Of a stretch of DNA of 64,000 nucleotides, positions 55,501-63,941 are shown piece after piece (the stretch's first letter is position 1; every line of letters begins with the position of its first letter). Both the position numbers and the translations under genes were made by a program. The notes beneath the pieces were generated by a model, which saw only the letters and a list, made by a program, of their open reading frames with translations, had not been told where the DNA came from and made no database searches. The DNA comes from Bacteroidales bacterium (GTDB lineage Bacteria > Bacteroidota > Bacteroidia > Bacteroidales > WCHB1-69): contig JAFTCA010000099.1 of the NCBI GenBank assembly GCA_017454945.1, positions 1 to 64,000 on the forward strand, given 5' to 3'.

Positions 55501-55605
55501 ATGAAAATGAAGGTTACGAACAAATGGACAAAGCATGGGGGTCGGCCCGTCCATGTCGGGGGCTGGCGAGTAACAATGGTTAACGCTGTAGAAAAACATG
55601 AGTAA
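55501..55605 (+). CDS. Candidate 34-residue leader or precursor peptide
   Basis: An ATG-started 34-codon frame begins 38 bases after the predicted transcription start and ends inside the first codons of the C39 exporter gene (overlap ATGAGTAA, 55598-55605), a layout typical of translational coupling. The peptide is short and basic with two Gly-Gly pairs (TKHGGRPV and VHVGGWRV), the kind of site C39 peptidases cut after. It lacks the hydrophobic spacing of a classic double-glycine leader. It could be an export substrate, a regulatory leader peptide, or chance. The DNA under it (GTCGGCCC ... GGGGCTGGC, 55551-55577 region) can form an 8-bp stem. Confidence 0.35.
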   Translation: MKMKVTNKWTKHGGRPVHVGGWRVTMVNAVEKHE

Positions 55606-57790
55606 GAGAATCCCATTTTACCGTCAGCTCGACGCCATGGATTGCGGTCCTGCCTGCCTTCGGATGATTTGCAGGCTCTATGGTCGACGGTTTGCGCCTG
55701 AGCGCTTGCGGCAGCTCTGCAATGCGGGGCGCGAGGGTGTCAGCATGCTGGGAATCAGTGCGGCGGCAGAGCAACTCCATCTCCATACGCAAGGGGTACA
55801 TCTCAACTTTGAGCAGCTGTGCCAAGCTCCCCTGCCCTGCATTGTCCACTGGCAGCAGAACCACTTTGTCGTGGTTTACGCTGTCAGTCGCCGCGTTGGT
55901 CGGTTGCGCATCAGCGTGGCCGACCCTGCGACGGGCAAAGTCACTTACAGCCGTGAGGAGTTCTTACGCCACTGGTGTCCCAACGGCACACAATCGGGCA
56001 TTGCCCTACTTCTGAAGCCGACGCCGGCCTTCAACGAACAGCCCAACGATGCCGCCGACCGATGGAGTTGGACCGCTATGTTAGGCTACCTCAAACCCTA
56101 CAAGAAATTGATAGGCCAACTGATGCTGGGCATGCTGCTCGGCTCATTGCTGCAACTGGTCTTCCCATTTCTCACGCAAAGCATTGTCGATTACGGCATT
56201 GGCCAACGTCAGCTGCACTTCGTGACACTGGTGTTAGTGGCTCAACTTATACTCAGTGCCACCGAAACCGCCGTCGGCTTCATCCGCTCATGGATACTGT
56301 TCTTTATTAGCTCGCGCATCAACATCTCCATCATCGCCGACTTTCTCGTCAAGTTGATGAAACTGCCCATCCGCTTCTTCGACACTCGCATGACAGGCGA
56401 CATCCTGCAGCGCATTGGCGACCATGACCGCATAGAAACCTTTCTCACCTCTTCTACGCTTAATGTCATCTTTTCGTTAGTCAACTTTTTCATTTTCAGC
56501 ATTGTACTGGCTTTATATAGTCTAAAATTCTTCATCGTCTTTCTCATCGCCAGCCTTCTTTATATTGTATGGGTGACGCTTTTCCTCAAAAAACGAAAGT
56601 TGCTCGATTACAAGCGCTTTGACGAAGCCGCAAAAGAGCAAAGCACGCTATATCAGCTTATTTCAGGCATGCAGGAAATTAAACTCAACAACTGCGAGCA
56701 ACAAAAGCGGCAAGAGTGGGAAGAGATTCAGGTGCGACTGTTCAAGATTGGCTTTAAAAGTCTGTCGTTGAGCCAGTACCAGCAGTCGGGGGCCTTTTTC
56801 ATCAGCGAAACCAAAAACATCATTATCTCTTTCCTTGCCGCCACATCTGTCATCAGCGGCGACATCACCTTGGGCATGATGACGGCCATACAATACATTA
56901 TTGGGCAGCTCAATGCACCTATCAATCAGATGATTGCCTTCATCCGCTCGGCACAGGACGCCCACATCAGCATGGAGCGACTCAACGAGATTCACCATCG
57001 GCGCGACGAGATGCAAGCGGCGGCTGGCACATTGAGCGAGTTGCCCGCCAACCACGACCTACGACTACACGACCTCAGTTTCCGTTACGATGGTGGCACG
57101 CAACCCGTGCTTGCAGAACTCAACCTTACCATTCCCGCTGGCAAAGTGACCGCCATTGTGGGCACTAGCGGCAGCGGCAAGACGACGCTAATAAAGTTAT
57201 TGTTAGGGTTTTACGAACCGACGGAGGGAGAGATTTTCGTCGGCGACAGTCCGCTGCGACAAATCAACATGCGCTACTGGCGCGACCATTGCGGCACGGT
57301 AATGCAAGACGGCTACATCTTTTCGGACACTATTGCCGGCAACATCGCTGTGGGGGCTGAGCAGATCAACCAAGCGCGGCTGTTGTTAGCCGCCGACATC
57401 GCCAATGTGAAAGAGATGACCGAGCGGCTACCATTGGGATTCCGCACACTCATCGGACAGGAGGGCAAGGGCTTGAGTCAGGGGCAGAAGCAGCGCATAC
57501 TGATCGCCCGCGCTGTCTATAAAAATCCCGATTTTCTCTTTTTCGACGAAGCCACCAATGCTCTGGATGCCCACAACGAGCGCGCCATCATGGAGCATTT
57601 GCAGCAATTCTTCAAGGGGCGCACCGTTGTGGTGGCTGCCCACCGACTGAGCACTGTGAGGAATGCCGACCAAATTGTGGTGCTACGCCATGGGCGCATT
57701 GCCGAAATTGGCACCCACGAGCAGCTAATACAACAGCGTGGGGAGTATTATGAGCTGGTAAAGAACCAGTTGGAACTGGGAGGGGGTTGA
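55598..57790 (+). CDS. Peptidase-containing ABC transporter (C39, peptide/bacteriocin exporter)
   Basis: The 730-residue protein joins an N-terminal C39 cysteine peptidase (Cys16 in DAMDCGPAC, His89 in QQNHFVVVY, Asp109 in VADPATG), a six-helix exporter membrane domain (about 160-460) and an ABC ATPase: Walker A VGTSGSGKTT near 522, LSQGQKQR near 625, and Walker B FLFFDEATNALD near 646. Such transporters cut leader peptides after Gly-Gly and export the mature peptide. The catalytic triad looks intact. Neighbours are the 34-codon ORF it overlaps and a shortened HlyD-like gene 387 bases downstream. The stop TGA lies at the start of a GAGAGAT repeat. Confidence 0.95.
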   Translation: MSKRIPFYRQLDAMDCGPACLRMICRLYGRRFAPERLRQLCNAGREGVSMLGISAAAEQLHLHTQGVHLNFEQLCQAPLPCIVHWQQNHFVVVYAVSRRVGRLRISVADPATGKVTYSREEFLRHWCPNGTQSGIALLLKPTPAFNEQPNDAADRWSWTAMLGYLKPYKKLIGQLMLGMLLGSLLQLVFPFLTQSIVDYGIGQRQLHFVTLVLVAQLILSATETAVGFIRSWILFFISSRINISIIADFLVKLMKLPIRFFDTRMTGDILQRIGDHDRIETFLTSSTLNVIFSLVNFFIFSIVLALYSLKFFIVFLIASLLYIVWVTLFLKKRKLLDYKRFDEAAKEQSTLYQLISGMQEIKLNNCEQQKRQEWEEIQVRLFKIGFKSLSLSQYQQSGAFFISETKNIIISFLAATSVISGDITLGMMTAIQYIIGQLNAPINQMIAFIRSAQDAHISMERLNEIHHRRDEMQAAAGTLSELPANHDLRLHDLSFRYDGGTQPVLAELNLTIPAGKVTAIVGTSGSGKTTLIKLLLGFYEPTEGEIFVGDSPLRQINMRYWRDHCGTVMQDGYIFSDTIAGNIAVGAEQINQARLLLAADIANVKEMTERLPLGFRTLIGQEGKGLSQGQKQRILIARAVYKNPDFLFFDEATNALDAHNERAIMEHLQQFFKGRTVVVAAHRLSTVRNADQIVVLRHGRIAEIGTHEQLIQQRGEYYELVKNQLELGGG

Positions 57791-57881
57791 GAGATGAGAG
57801 ATGAGAGTGGAGAACAAAAAACAATTCACAATTCATAATTTACAATGCATAATGAAGAACAAAGAACAGAGAACAAATAAA

Positions 57882-57925
57882 ATTCAAAGAGATTCCTTCG
57901 CACGCTTTGCGTGCTCGGAATGACG
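57882..57925 (-). repeat. Hairpin repeat, stem-swap family, copy 2
   Basis: On the minus strand it reads CGTCATTCCGAG, stem CACGC-AAA-GCGTG, then CGAAGGAATCTCTTTGAAT. The right flank matches copy 1 exactly while the stem is different. Confidence 0.85.
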
Positions 57926-58014
57926 GCGATTCACTATGGTCATTTGCGGCGGCAAAACGCATTGTCATTTTGCACTTGAGTGGTGCCGCCGCTTTATTCC
58001 TATCAACAGTAAAT

Positions 58015-58050
58015 CGTCATTCCGAGGCTGCGTAGCAGCCGAAGGAAACC
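58015..58050 (+). repeat. Hairpin repeat, stem-swap family, copy 3
   Basis: It reads CGTCATTCCGAG, stem GCTGC-GTA-GCAGC, then CGAAGGAAACC. The right flank is shorter than in copies 1 and 2. Confidence 0.8.
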
Positions 58051-58177
58051 AATAACAAATTCAAAATCCAAAATTCAAATAACTCATCAACGCTTAACTT
58101 CTAAACTTCTTAGTTTCTTATCTCCTTAGTTCCTTAACTTCTCACTTTTCACTTCTCACTTCATAACCTTAACTCTC

Positions 58178-58687
58178 ATGAGCCAAAAGAAAACCAAAAA
58201 TAATGATGTGCAGGATTTACTGCGAACAAGGCCGCGTTGGCTGATCAGACATGGCATATCACTGCTGTTTGGGTTGGTGCTCTTGCTGTTCACCGGCAGC
58301 TATTTCGTGCACTTGCCTAACATCACGACAGCCGGCGCCGTGCTGCTGGCCAACCCCAACAACCCTACTGTATGGCGACTGCGATTGCCCCAATCTCTCC
58401 ACTCGTTCCTTTCTTCTGGGCAATCGCTTCGTCTGCAGTTTACAGAACCGTACGCAGCTAACTGGTTAGTTTCGGTGGTGGAAACAGTCACACCAGACAC
58501 CACTGTAACAGGCTATTGCGAAGTCGAGATACACGGCGACGGTCGTCCGCCAGTGGCCTTCGAAAGCAACAACGAGGTTCCCTGCTATGTAGAAATTTCA
58601 ACCGGAAGCTATCGCCTCAGCGACAAGCTATTCGGTCCGTTTGGAGGAGGATTTAAGGCCGCGGATTACACGGATTTACACGAATAA
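58178..58687 (+). CDS. Short HlyD-like membrane protein (truncated adaptor?)
   Basis: The 169-residue protein has a basic cytosolic N-terminus (RTRPRWLIRHG), one membrane helix (about residues 28-45) and a periplasmic beta domain. This start resembles HlyD-family adaptors that pair with peptide exporters in Bacteroidota. The long coiled coil and lipoyl halves of a normal adaptor (about 400 residues) are missing: after LPNITTAGAVLLANP it passes straight to a small beta region (SSGQSLRLQF). The last residues (about KAADYTDLHE) are encoded by a GCGGATTACACGGATTTACACGA sequence that looks like a dispersed repeat. It may be a decayed adaptor or a minimal one serving the upstream C39 exporter. Confidence 0.55.
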   Translation: MSQKKTKNNDVQDLLRTRPRWLIRHGISLLFGLVLLLFTGSYFVHLPNITTAGAVLLANPNNPTVWRLRLPQSLHSFLSSGQSLRLQFTEPYAANWLVSVVETVTPDTTVTGYCEVEIHGDGRPPVAFESNNEVPCYVEISTGSYRLSDKLFGPFGGGFKAADYTDLHE

Positions 58688-58689
58688 AA

Positions 58690-58719
58690 AAGGCGTTGAA
58701 AGAGTTCTTTCAACGCCTT
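58690..58719 (-). terminator. Terminator of the FISUMP protein gene
   Basis: AAGGCGTTGAAAGA and TCTTTCAACGCCTT are perfect inverses. On the minus strand the hairpin is followed by TTTTTATT, so it ends transcripts from the gene at 58741; it can also stop the HlyD-like transcript. Confidence 0.8.
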
Positions 58720-58740
58720 GATATGACTACCAGCTGCAAC

Positions 58741-61700
58741 TTAGTCCTTTACGCAACGGAGTGTTGACTGTCGATACAAGTTCTGATTCATCGTGCTAGG
58801 ATTAGCAGTATCATTAGTATACAAACTTACAGCCAAATACCAAGAGGTCGGCTTGGAAGACGGAGTAGTTGTTCCCATAACGGCATTGGTTTCAAAAAAT
58901 ACATTAGAAGAAGTACGATTACCTACAGGATATAAATTAATTCCACTAGTATTGTTCTTTTCTGGCTCAAGTGCTGGTGCTCCCTCCTTAGGTGCATTGA
59001 GTCCAGTTTGTACTTTCCAACCCACTGTAGAAGCTATCGCTTTTGCCACACTACCAGGCGTTTCAGAATGAGTCAAATTGTGGTTTATTATATATTCATA
59101 CATCTGATTATACTCTGCCAAACTGGGCACATGCCAACCTGCAGGACACGGACCTTGAACACCACTCGGATTGGCCGAAGAGTGTCCTTCTCCGCCACTG
59201 ACCACTCCTCTTACAATACAAGCAAATGAATAGCCATAGCCAAATTCCGGTGAATCGGGATTGGAACTAACAGGATCAGCATAGGCAATTCGGTCAGTAG
59301 TGGTGGCAGATTGACTTGAATTGAGTTTTTTAGGAATTTCTTCGCCATCAGAATAGTGGGTTACACGCAAGTTGCTACCCATCCAGCACTGCGAACCCAA
59401 AGCAACGGTAGGATACTTGTTGCCGTCGTAGTCTTCTACTGCAGACTCACCGCAAACGAAGGTTGAAGGATTATTGCGAGTGGTAAAGCTGTATTCCTCA
59501 CCATAGGCTGTACCATCGCCGTTGGTAGCATAGGCGCGTACATAATAGGTGGTGTTGGGGGTTAAATTTTCAGCCGTGGCCACAAACCAACCCGTACCCG
59601 TGCCTCTTGTTACTTTCGTATCCGCAATGGTCGGAGTGGTGTGAGTAGCAAAGCAAATACCACGCTCGGTAACTGTGGTACCACCATCATACGAAACAAT
59701 ACCGCCGATAATGGCACTGAACGGTGAGATGCTGGCGGGCTTAACAGTAGAAATCTCTGCGAGGTCAAGTCCCAGCGTGGTGAACGAAAGTTCGTCACCG
59801 TATGCAACACCCTTCTCATTGGTAGCGTAGGCGCGTACATAATAGGTAACACCTGCTTCCAGACCGGTCATCACAGCAGCATAAGAGCCAATATAGCCAT
59901 AGGCCTCAATTTTTTTAACGGTCTCTTTCTCCAAGTTTACACTTGGCTCGGAATCCCAGCAAATACCTCTTTTACTGAGAGTTCCGCCACCATCAGTTAA
60001 AACCGAATAGTAACATTTAGCTTGAAGTGCCTCAATGCTGTTTACTGAATCGGTGGTCACTGTGGGTAATTCAACATCCAAAGTAGTGAAGGAATAGAGC
60101 TCGCCATAACCTATACCACACTCATTCTCAGCCCAAGCTCTGACATAATAGGTAGTGCTGGGTTCCAAAAATTTGAAAACAGACAAATTACTGGTCCAAG
60201 TTTCCACTCTGCCATGCCTAATCGTTGATGATGATTCATCATCTACAATAGGCTCATTATGTTTGGCATATACGATACCCACATCGCTAATACGTGCACC
60301 GCCATCACTTTCGATCATACCGCCACTGTATGCACCTTTGGTGGTAATACCGTATGGTTCCGTAGTTTTAACGGTCGGAGGAACGCACGATACGGTAGTA
60401 AAGCTCTTGATTTCGCTATATACCGTATCCGCTTCATTAATAGCAAAAGCACGAACATAATAGGTAACTCCAGATTCCAAATCAGTTATTTGAATATTGG
60501 AAACACCTGTGCCATATCCCTCATGCCGCACAATGGGGCTCTCCAAAGTGGGATCAGGCAGTGTGTCCAAGCAGAGACCGCGGTCCCAAACATACACTTC
60601 ATCGTCACATGTCACTGTGTAATTAAAGTATGCCGAGAAGCGTGTAATGCTGTAAATATTATTCAGTCTAACTCTCGGGGGCGTAATGGTGTCAGTAGTG
60701 AAGGTGAGCTGCTGTCCGTAGGAAGTACCCGTTTCGTTGGTGGCGTATGCACGCACATAATAGGTGGTGGCAGGGGTCAGGAATGTCAGTGTGTCTGAGA
60801 ATTCTCCTATGCCAGCACCATTCGTCGTATGAATGCCCTTATAGAGCGACGGATTCTCTTCGGTGTCGTAGCAGAGACCACGGGCAGACACTTCCAGACC
60901 GGCATCGTCAACCACCTCACCGCCACAAACGGCAGTACGGCGGGTGACCTTAGTGGCAGGCTTAGTCACCACCGAGGCAAACGGCAGGGCGGGCGTGTTG
61001 AACTCGCGATGTTCGCCGTATGCGAGCCCCTTTTCGTTCATGGCGTATGCTCTTGCGTAATAATGGGTTGAAGGTTTCAACTCCGTCATCTGAAGGGTAA
61101 ATTCGGTCACTCCGGCAGCTGCGGTCACATGCGAACTATCTGTGGTGGGCATCGCTGTGGTGGCCCAGCAGATACCTGCTTCGGTAATGGGGGCACCGCC
61201 ATCGTCGGTGATGGTGCCGCTGCAGAAGGCAGAGTTGAGCGAGATACTGCTCACCTCGCCCGTCACAACGGTCGGCATGACGGGAGCCAGCGTCGTGAAC
61301 GAATACTCGTTCCCGTATGAAGTGCCTGCCGTATTGGTGGCGTAGGCTCTCACATAATAAACCGTCTCTGGCTGCAGGTTCTCCATCTTCAACGTGAACT
61401 TGCCATCGGCAAGGTCGCCCATGGCGGTATTGCTGCTCTTGTCGGGATGCTCGGTAGTGCCCCAGCAGAGACCGCAGTCGTAAACGGGTGCACCGCCGTT
61501 CTGGGTCACTTCACCTCCCGATACGGCAGAGGTGAGTGTGATGTCGGTCACGGCCGTCGTGTTGACAACGGGCAGGCCGTAGGCGATGGTGGTGAAGGAT
61601 TTCTCCTCGCCATAGTAGGTTCCGCGTGAGGTCGTGACATAAGCTTTCACATAGTATGTCTTGCCCGATTCGAGGTCGGTCAGGTCCACCTTGAACGCAC

Positions 61701-62553
61701 CCAGCTCGTTGCCTGCTGCCAGTTTGGTGTTGGCAACCGTAGGGTTGGCCGTGGTGGCGTAGCAGATACCCTTCTCGGTGATCGGGAAGCCCGACGTGGT
61801 CACCAGCTCGCCTTCGCAAGAGGCTGATGTATAGGTAATGTCGGTGATGTTACCCGTCACGATAGTCGTCTTCGAGTGGAACATCAGGGTGATCTCCTCT
61901 GACTCCATCTGCTTCTGGGCGATATTGTCGCTCGTGAATTCCATGCCGGCGATGGTGGCATAGCCTGTATAGGACATGCTGTCGCCACGGGCGAAAACAT
62001 TGTCGCTCTGTCCCTTAGACTTGAGCGTGTAGGATATCGAGCCGTTGGCACCCACATACTGGATGCTGTTGTTGCCGCCCGACTTGAGGTTCACCATCTT
62101 GATGGCGGCCTTCTGCCATTTGGTCCGCACCATCATCAGGTAGGTCTGCGGCACACTAAGGTGAAGACGGAAAGTGTGGGTGCCGGCAGGCAGCTGCTGC
62201 TTGTGCGACAACACCGACTTGCCGTGGATGTCGTACACGTCGAGTGCAACCCTCTCCCCTTCTGACAGGCGGATGGTCACGTCCGTCTCGCCATCAAAGG
62301 GATTTGGCACATTTTGGAACAGAAAGTTCTCTTCCTTGTTGAAATCGCGCAAACCAACCTCGGTCATGCCGAAGACGGTGTCAGGGTAGGTGATGATCTC
62401 CTGCCACTCGCGCGACAGGTTCTCAATCACCACTCTGTTCAGTTTTACCCATTGATTTTCATCAGATTGACCAGTGAATGTCAAGGTGATGCTCTGTCCG
62501 AATACCAGCACCGATGCCAGCAGACAGATCATTAAAAGCCCAAGTCTTTTCAT
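58741..62553 (-). CDS. Secreted FN3-like repeat protein with N-terminal sorting-like domain and FISUMP C-terminus
   Basis: The 1270-residue protein has a signal peptide (to FGQ, residue 20). At residues 79-155 lies a domain that looks like a T9SS type A sorting domain (NVPNPFDGET, VALDVYDIHGKSV, LPAGTHTF, TYLMMVR, AAIKMVN), although such domains normally sit at the C-terminus. Then come eight FN3-like repeats of about 97 residues, each with a GG-x-[VI], a GICW-T or similar turn and a TYYVRAYATN...G-YGE...SFTT end. A C-terminal FISUMP domain (YPTVALGSQCWMGSNLR ... CPAGWHVPSLAEYNQMYEYI ... LRCVKD) closes it. It is likely a surface protein. It is a single-gene unit with promoter and terminator. 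Confidence 0.82.
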   Translation of the reverse strand: MKRLGLLMICLLASVLVFGQSITLTFTGQSDENQWVKLNRVVIENLSREWQEIITYPDTVFGMTEVGLRDFNKEENFLFQNVPNPFDGETDVTIRLSEGERVALDVYDIHGKSVLSHKQQLPAGTHTFRLHLSVPQTYLMMVRTKWQKAAIKMVNLKSGGNNSIQYVGANGSISYTLKSKGQSDNVFARGDSMSYTGYATIAGMEFTSDNIAQKQMESEEITLMFHSKTTIVTGNITDITYTSASCEGELVTTSGFPITEKGICYATTANPTVANTKLAAGNELGAFKVDLTDLESGKTYYVKAYVTTSRGTYYGEEKSFTTIAYGLPVVNTTAVTDITLTSAVSGGEVTQNGGAPVYDCGLCWGTTEHPDKSSNTAMGDLADGKFTLKMENLQPETVYYVRAYATNTAGTSYGNEYSFTTLAPVMPTVVTGEVSSISLNSAFCSGTITDDGGAPITEAGICWATTAMPTTDSSHVTAAAGVTEFTLQMTELKPSTHYYARAYAMNEKGLAYGEHREFNTPALPFASVVTKPATKVTRRTAVCGGEVVDDAGLEVSARGLCYDTEENPSLYKGIHTTNGAGIGEFSDTLTFLTPATTYYVRAYATNETGTSYGQQLTFTTDTITPPRVRLNNIYSITRFSAYFNYTVTCDDEVYVWDRGLCLDTLPDPTLESPIVRHEGYGTGVSNIQITDLESGVTYYVRAFAINEADTVYSEIKSFTTVSCVPPTVKTTEPYGITTKGAYSGGMIESDGGARISDVGIVYAKHNEPIVDDESSSTIRHGRVETWTSNLSVFKFLEPSTTYYVRAWAENECGIGYGELYSFTTLDVELPTVTTDSVNSIEALQAKCYYSVLTDGGGTLSKRGICWDSEPSVNLEKETVKKIEAYGYIGSYAAVMTGLEAGVTYYVRAYATNEKGVAYGDELSFTTLGLDLAEISTVKPASISPFSAIIGGIVSYDGGTTVTERGICFATHTTPTIADTKVTRGTGTGWFVATAENLTPNTTYYVRAYATNGDGTAYGEEYSFTTRNNPSTFVCGESAVEDYDGNKYPTVALGSQCWMGSNLRVTHYSDGEEIPKKLNSSQSATTTDRIAYADPVSSNPDSPEFGYGYSFACIVRGVVSGGEGHSSANPSGVQGPCPAGWHVPSLAEYNQMYEYIINHNLTHSETPGSVAKAIASTVGWKVQTGLNAPKEGAPALEPEKNNTSGINLYPVGNRTSSNVFFETNAVMGTTTPSSKPTSWYLAVSLYTNDTANPSTMNQNLYRQSTLRCVKD
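59480..61870 (-). repeat. Eight tandem FN3-like coding repeats
   Basis: Each unit is about 290-310 bp and ends with a segment encoding YYVRAYATN-xGTxYGEExSFTT. The same unit occurs once at the C-terminus of the giant protein (about 52890-53183). Confidence 0.85.
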
Positions 62554-62582
62554 ATTTTTATGGATTAATAGTTTTTAAACGG

Positions 62583-62590
62583 CAAAGATA
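62583..62590 (-). promoter_or_regulatory. Bacteroidota -7 box for the FISUMP protein gene
   Basis: The minus strand reads TATCTTTG, 29 bases before the ATG at 62553. Confidence 0.65.
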
Positions 62591-62633
62591 TAAAAAATAT
62601 CGCCCAATTCGGATTGAATCAGGCGATATTTTG

Positions 62634-62707
62634 TGGTCCCACTTGGGCTCGAACCAAGGACCCTCTGATTATGAGTCAGATGCTCTAACCAACTGAGCTA
62701 TGGGACC
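62634..62707 (-). tRNA. tRNA with anticodon CAT (Met elongator or Ile2)
   Basis: The minus strand gives acceptor stem GGTCCCA/TGGGACC, D arm, T arm with TTCGAGC, and anticodon stem TCTGA/TCAGA around CTCATAA. The anticodon is CAT. It is not an initiator tRNA since the first acceptor pair is Watson-Crick. The C4-G69 and C5-G68 pairs match elements known to favour lysidine modification, so tRNA-Ile2 is possible. Confidence 0.92.
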
Positions 62708-62737
62708 CTAACTTTTCCTTGCGGAAGAATTAGGCTG

Positions 62738-62745
62738 CAAAAATA
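62738..62745 (-). promoter_or_regulatory. Bacteroidota -7 box for the CAT tRNA
   Basis: The minus strand reads TATTTTTG, 30 bases before the tRNA 5' end. Confidence 0.6.
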
Positions 62746-62753
62746 CACATTTT

Positions 62754-62832
62754 TTTTGAATTCTGAACTTTGAATTTTGAATTTTAGACGCGGCACGCCG
62801 CGTCTCTACTTTGTTCTTTGCTCTTTGTTCTT
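62754..62832. repeat. Intergenic mosaic with a perfect GC palindrome
   Basis: TTTGAATTCTGAACTTTGAATTTTGAATTT-type words are followed by AGACGCGGCACGCCGCGTCT, whose 8-bp arms are perfect (62786-62805), and by TTTGTTC words. A decayed copy of the palindrome is at 27966. Confidence 0.7.
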
Positions 62833-62835
62833 TCT

Positions 62836-63912
62836 TTACGCATTCTGCCACAACATCGACGCAATGGTCTTGGCGGCGTGGCCATGACCGTAAAAATGTT
62901 GGTCGAACGACGGCTGAGTGCGCAACGACTTTACTTTGTGATAAGCGGCTATAATGTCCGATAACTCAGTGCCTGCCAACACATTGCAGCCAGCATCCAC
63001 CAGTTCCACCCACTCGGTCTCTTCGCGCAACGTGATACACATCTTGCGAAAGAAATAGGCCTCTTTCTGCAAGCCGCCGCTGTCGGTCATCACCATCGAA
63101 CAGTGTGACAAAAGCCACAACATCTCAAGATAGCCCACCGGCGGCAAGAAGTGGATGGGCGAATTGGCAAAGTTGTACGACTGCTCTTCCAACTTGCGAC
63201 GCGTCCGCGGATGCAGGGGCATCACCACAGGCTGCTCGGCAGCAATGGTGTCCAGCGCCTCGAACATCTCGCTCAGATGCTTGGCATTGTCGGTAGTCTG
63301 CGCACGATGTACAGTGGCCAGAATGAAATTGTCGGGAATCTCCCCCGCCGGCTGCTTGGCCTGCGGCTCAAACATCATGGCGGCATCCAACATCACATCA
63401 CCGATATTGATGCGCTCGATGGGGAACGACTCATAACCCTCCTTCTCCAAATTGGCCATCGCCGTGGCTGTAGGACAAAACAGAATATCGGAAATGCGGT
63501 CGGTGAGCAGACGGTTAATCTCTTCGGGCATCGCCATGTTGAACGAGCGGAGCCCTGCCTCCACATGCGCCACTTTGATATGCAACTTCTTGGCAGCCAA
63601 AGCACCAGCCAGTGTAGAGTTGGTATCACCGAATACCAGCACCCAATCGGGCTTCTCGACCAGCAACACCTCCTCTATCTTCTCCATCATCTGCCCTGTC
63701 ATCGCCCCATGATTCAAGCCATTGACATGAATGTTGTACTTGGGCTGGGGCAAGCCCATCTCCGTAAAGAAGATGTCCGACATGTCGGCATCATAGTGCT
63801 GTCCCGTGTGCAGGATAACCTCCTCCACGTCAGGATAAGTCTGCAGCACACGACTCACAGCCGCCGCCTTGATGAACTGGGGACGTGCCCCGATAACCGT
63901 CAACATCTTCAT
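62836..63912 (-). CDS. wecB: UDP-N-acetylglucosamine 2-epimerase (non-hydrolysing)
   Basis: The product (358 residues from MKMLTVIGARPQFIKAAAVSR) is a WecB/MnaA-type epimerase that interconverts UDP-GlcNAc and UDP-ManNAc for surface polysaccharides. It shows the GARPQFIKAA opening, LHTGQHYDADMSDIFF, HVEAGLRSFN and the C-terminal VMTDSGGLQKEAYF. A further upstream ATG (63966) is rejected because the promoter box at 63934-63941 falls inside that extension. It reaches close to the window edge and its further neighbours are not visible. Confidence 0.93.
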   Translation of the reverse strand: MKMLTVIGARPQFIKAAAVSRVLQTYPDVEEVILHTGQHYDADMSDIFFTEMGLPQPKYNIHVNGLNHGAMTGQMMEKIEEVLLVEKPDWVLVFGDTNSTLAGALAAKKLHIKVAHVEAGLRSFNMAMPEEINRLLTDRISDILFCPTATAMANLEKEGYESFPIERINIGDVMLDAAMMFEPQAKQPAGEIPDNFILATVHRAQTTDNAKHLSEMFEALDTIAAEQPVVMPLHPRTRRKLEEQSYNFANSPIHFLPPVGYLEMLWLLSHCSMVMTDSGGLQKEAYFFRKMCITLREETEWVELVDAGCNVLAGTELSDIIAAYHKVKSLRTQPSFDQHFYGHGHAAKTIASMLWQNA

Positions 63913-63933
63913 GATTGCATCCGTTTTGAGCGA

Positions 63934-63941
63934 CAAAAATA
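63934..63941 (-). promoter_or_regulatory. Bacteroidota -7 box for the epimerase gene
   Basis: The minus strand reads TATTTTTG, 21 bases before the ATG at 63912, which sets the start. Confidence 0.6.

Larger units (their letters stand above)
57788..58170. repeat. Long intergenic repeat mosaic between exporter and HlyD-like genes
   Basis: No gene is seen in this stretch. It holds GAGAGAT units, TTCACAATTCATAAT words, GAACAAA words, hairpin copy 2, a GCGGCGGCA/TGCCGCCGC inverted repeat (57946-57954 and 57984-57992), hairpin copy 3, TTCAAAATCC words, then AACTTCTTAGTTTCTTA and TTCACTTCTCAC words. It is close to an inverted version of the mosaics at 8336 and 11308. Confidence 0.75.
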
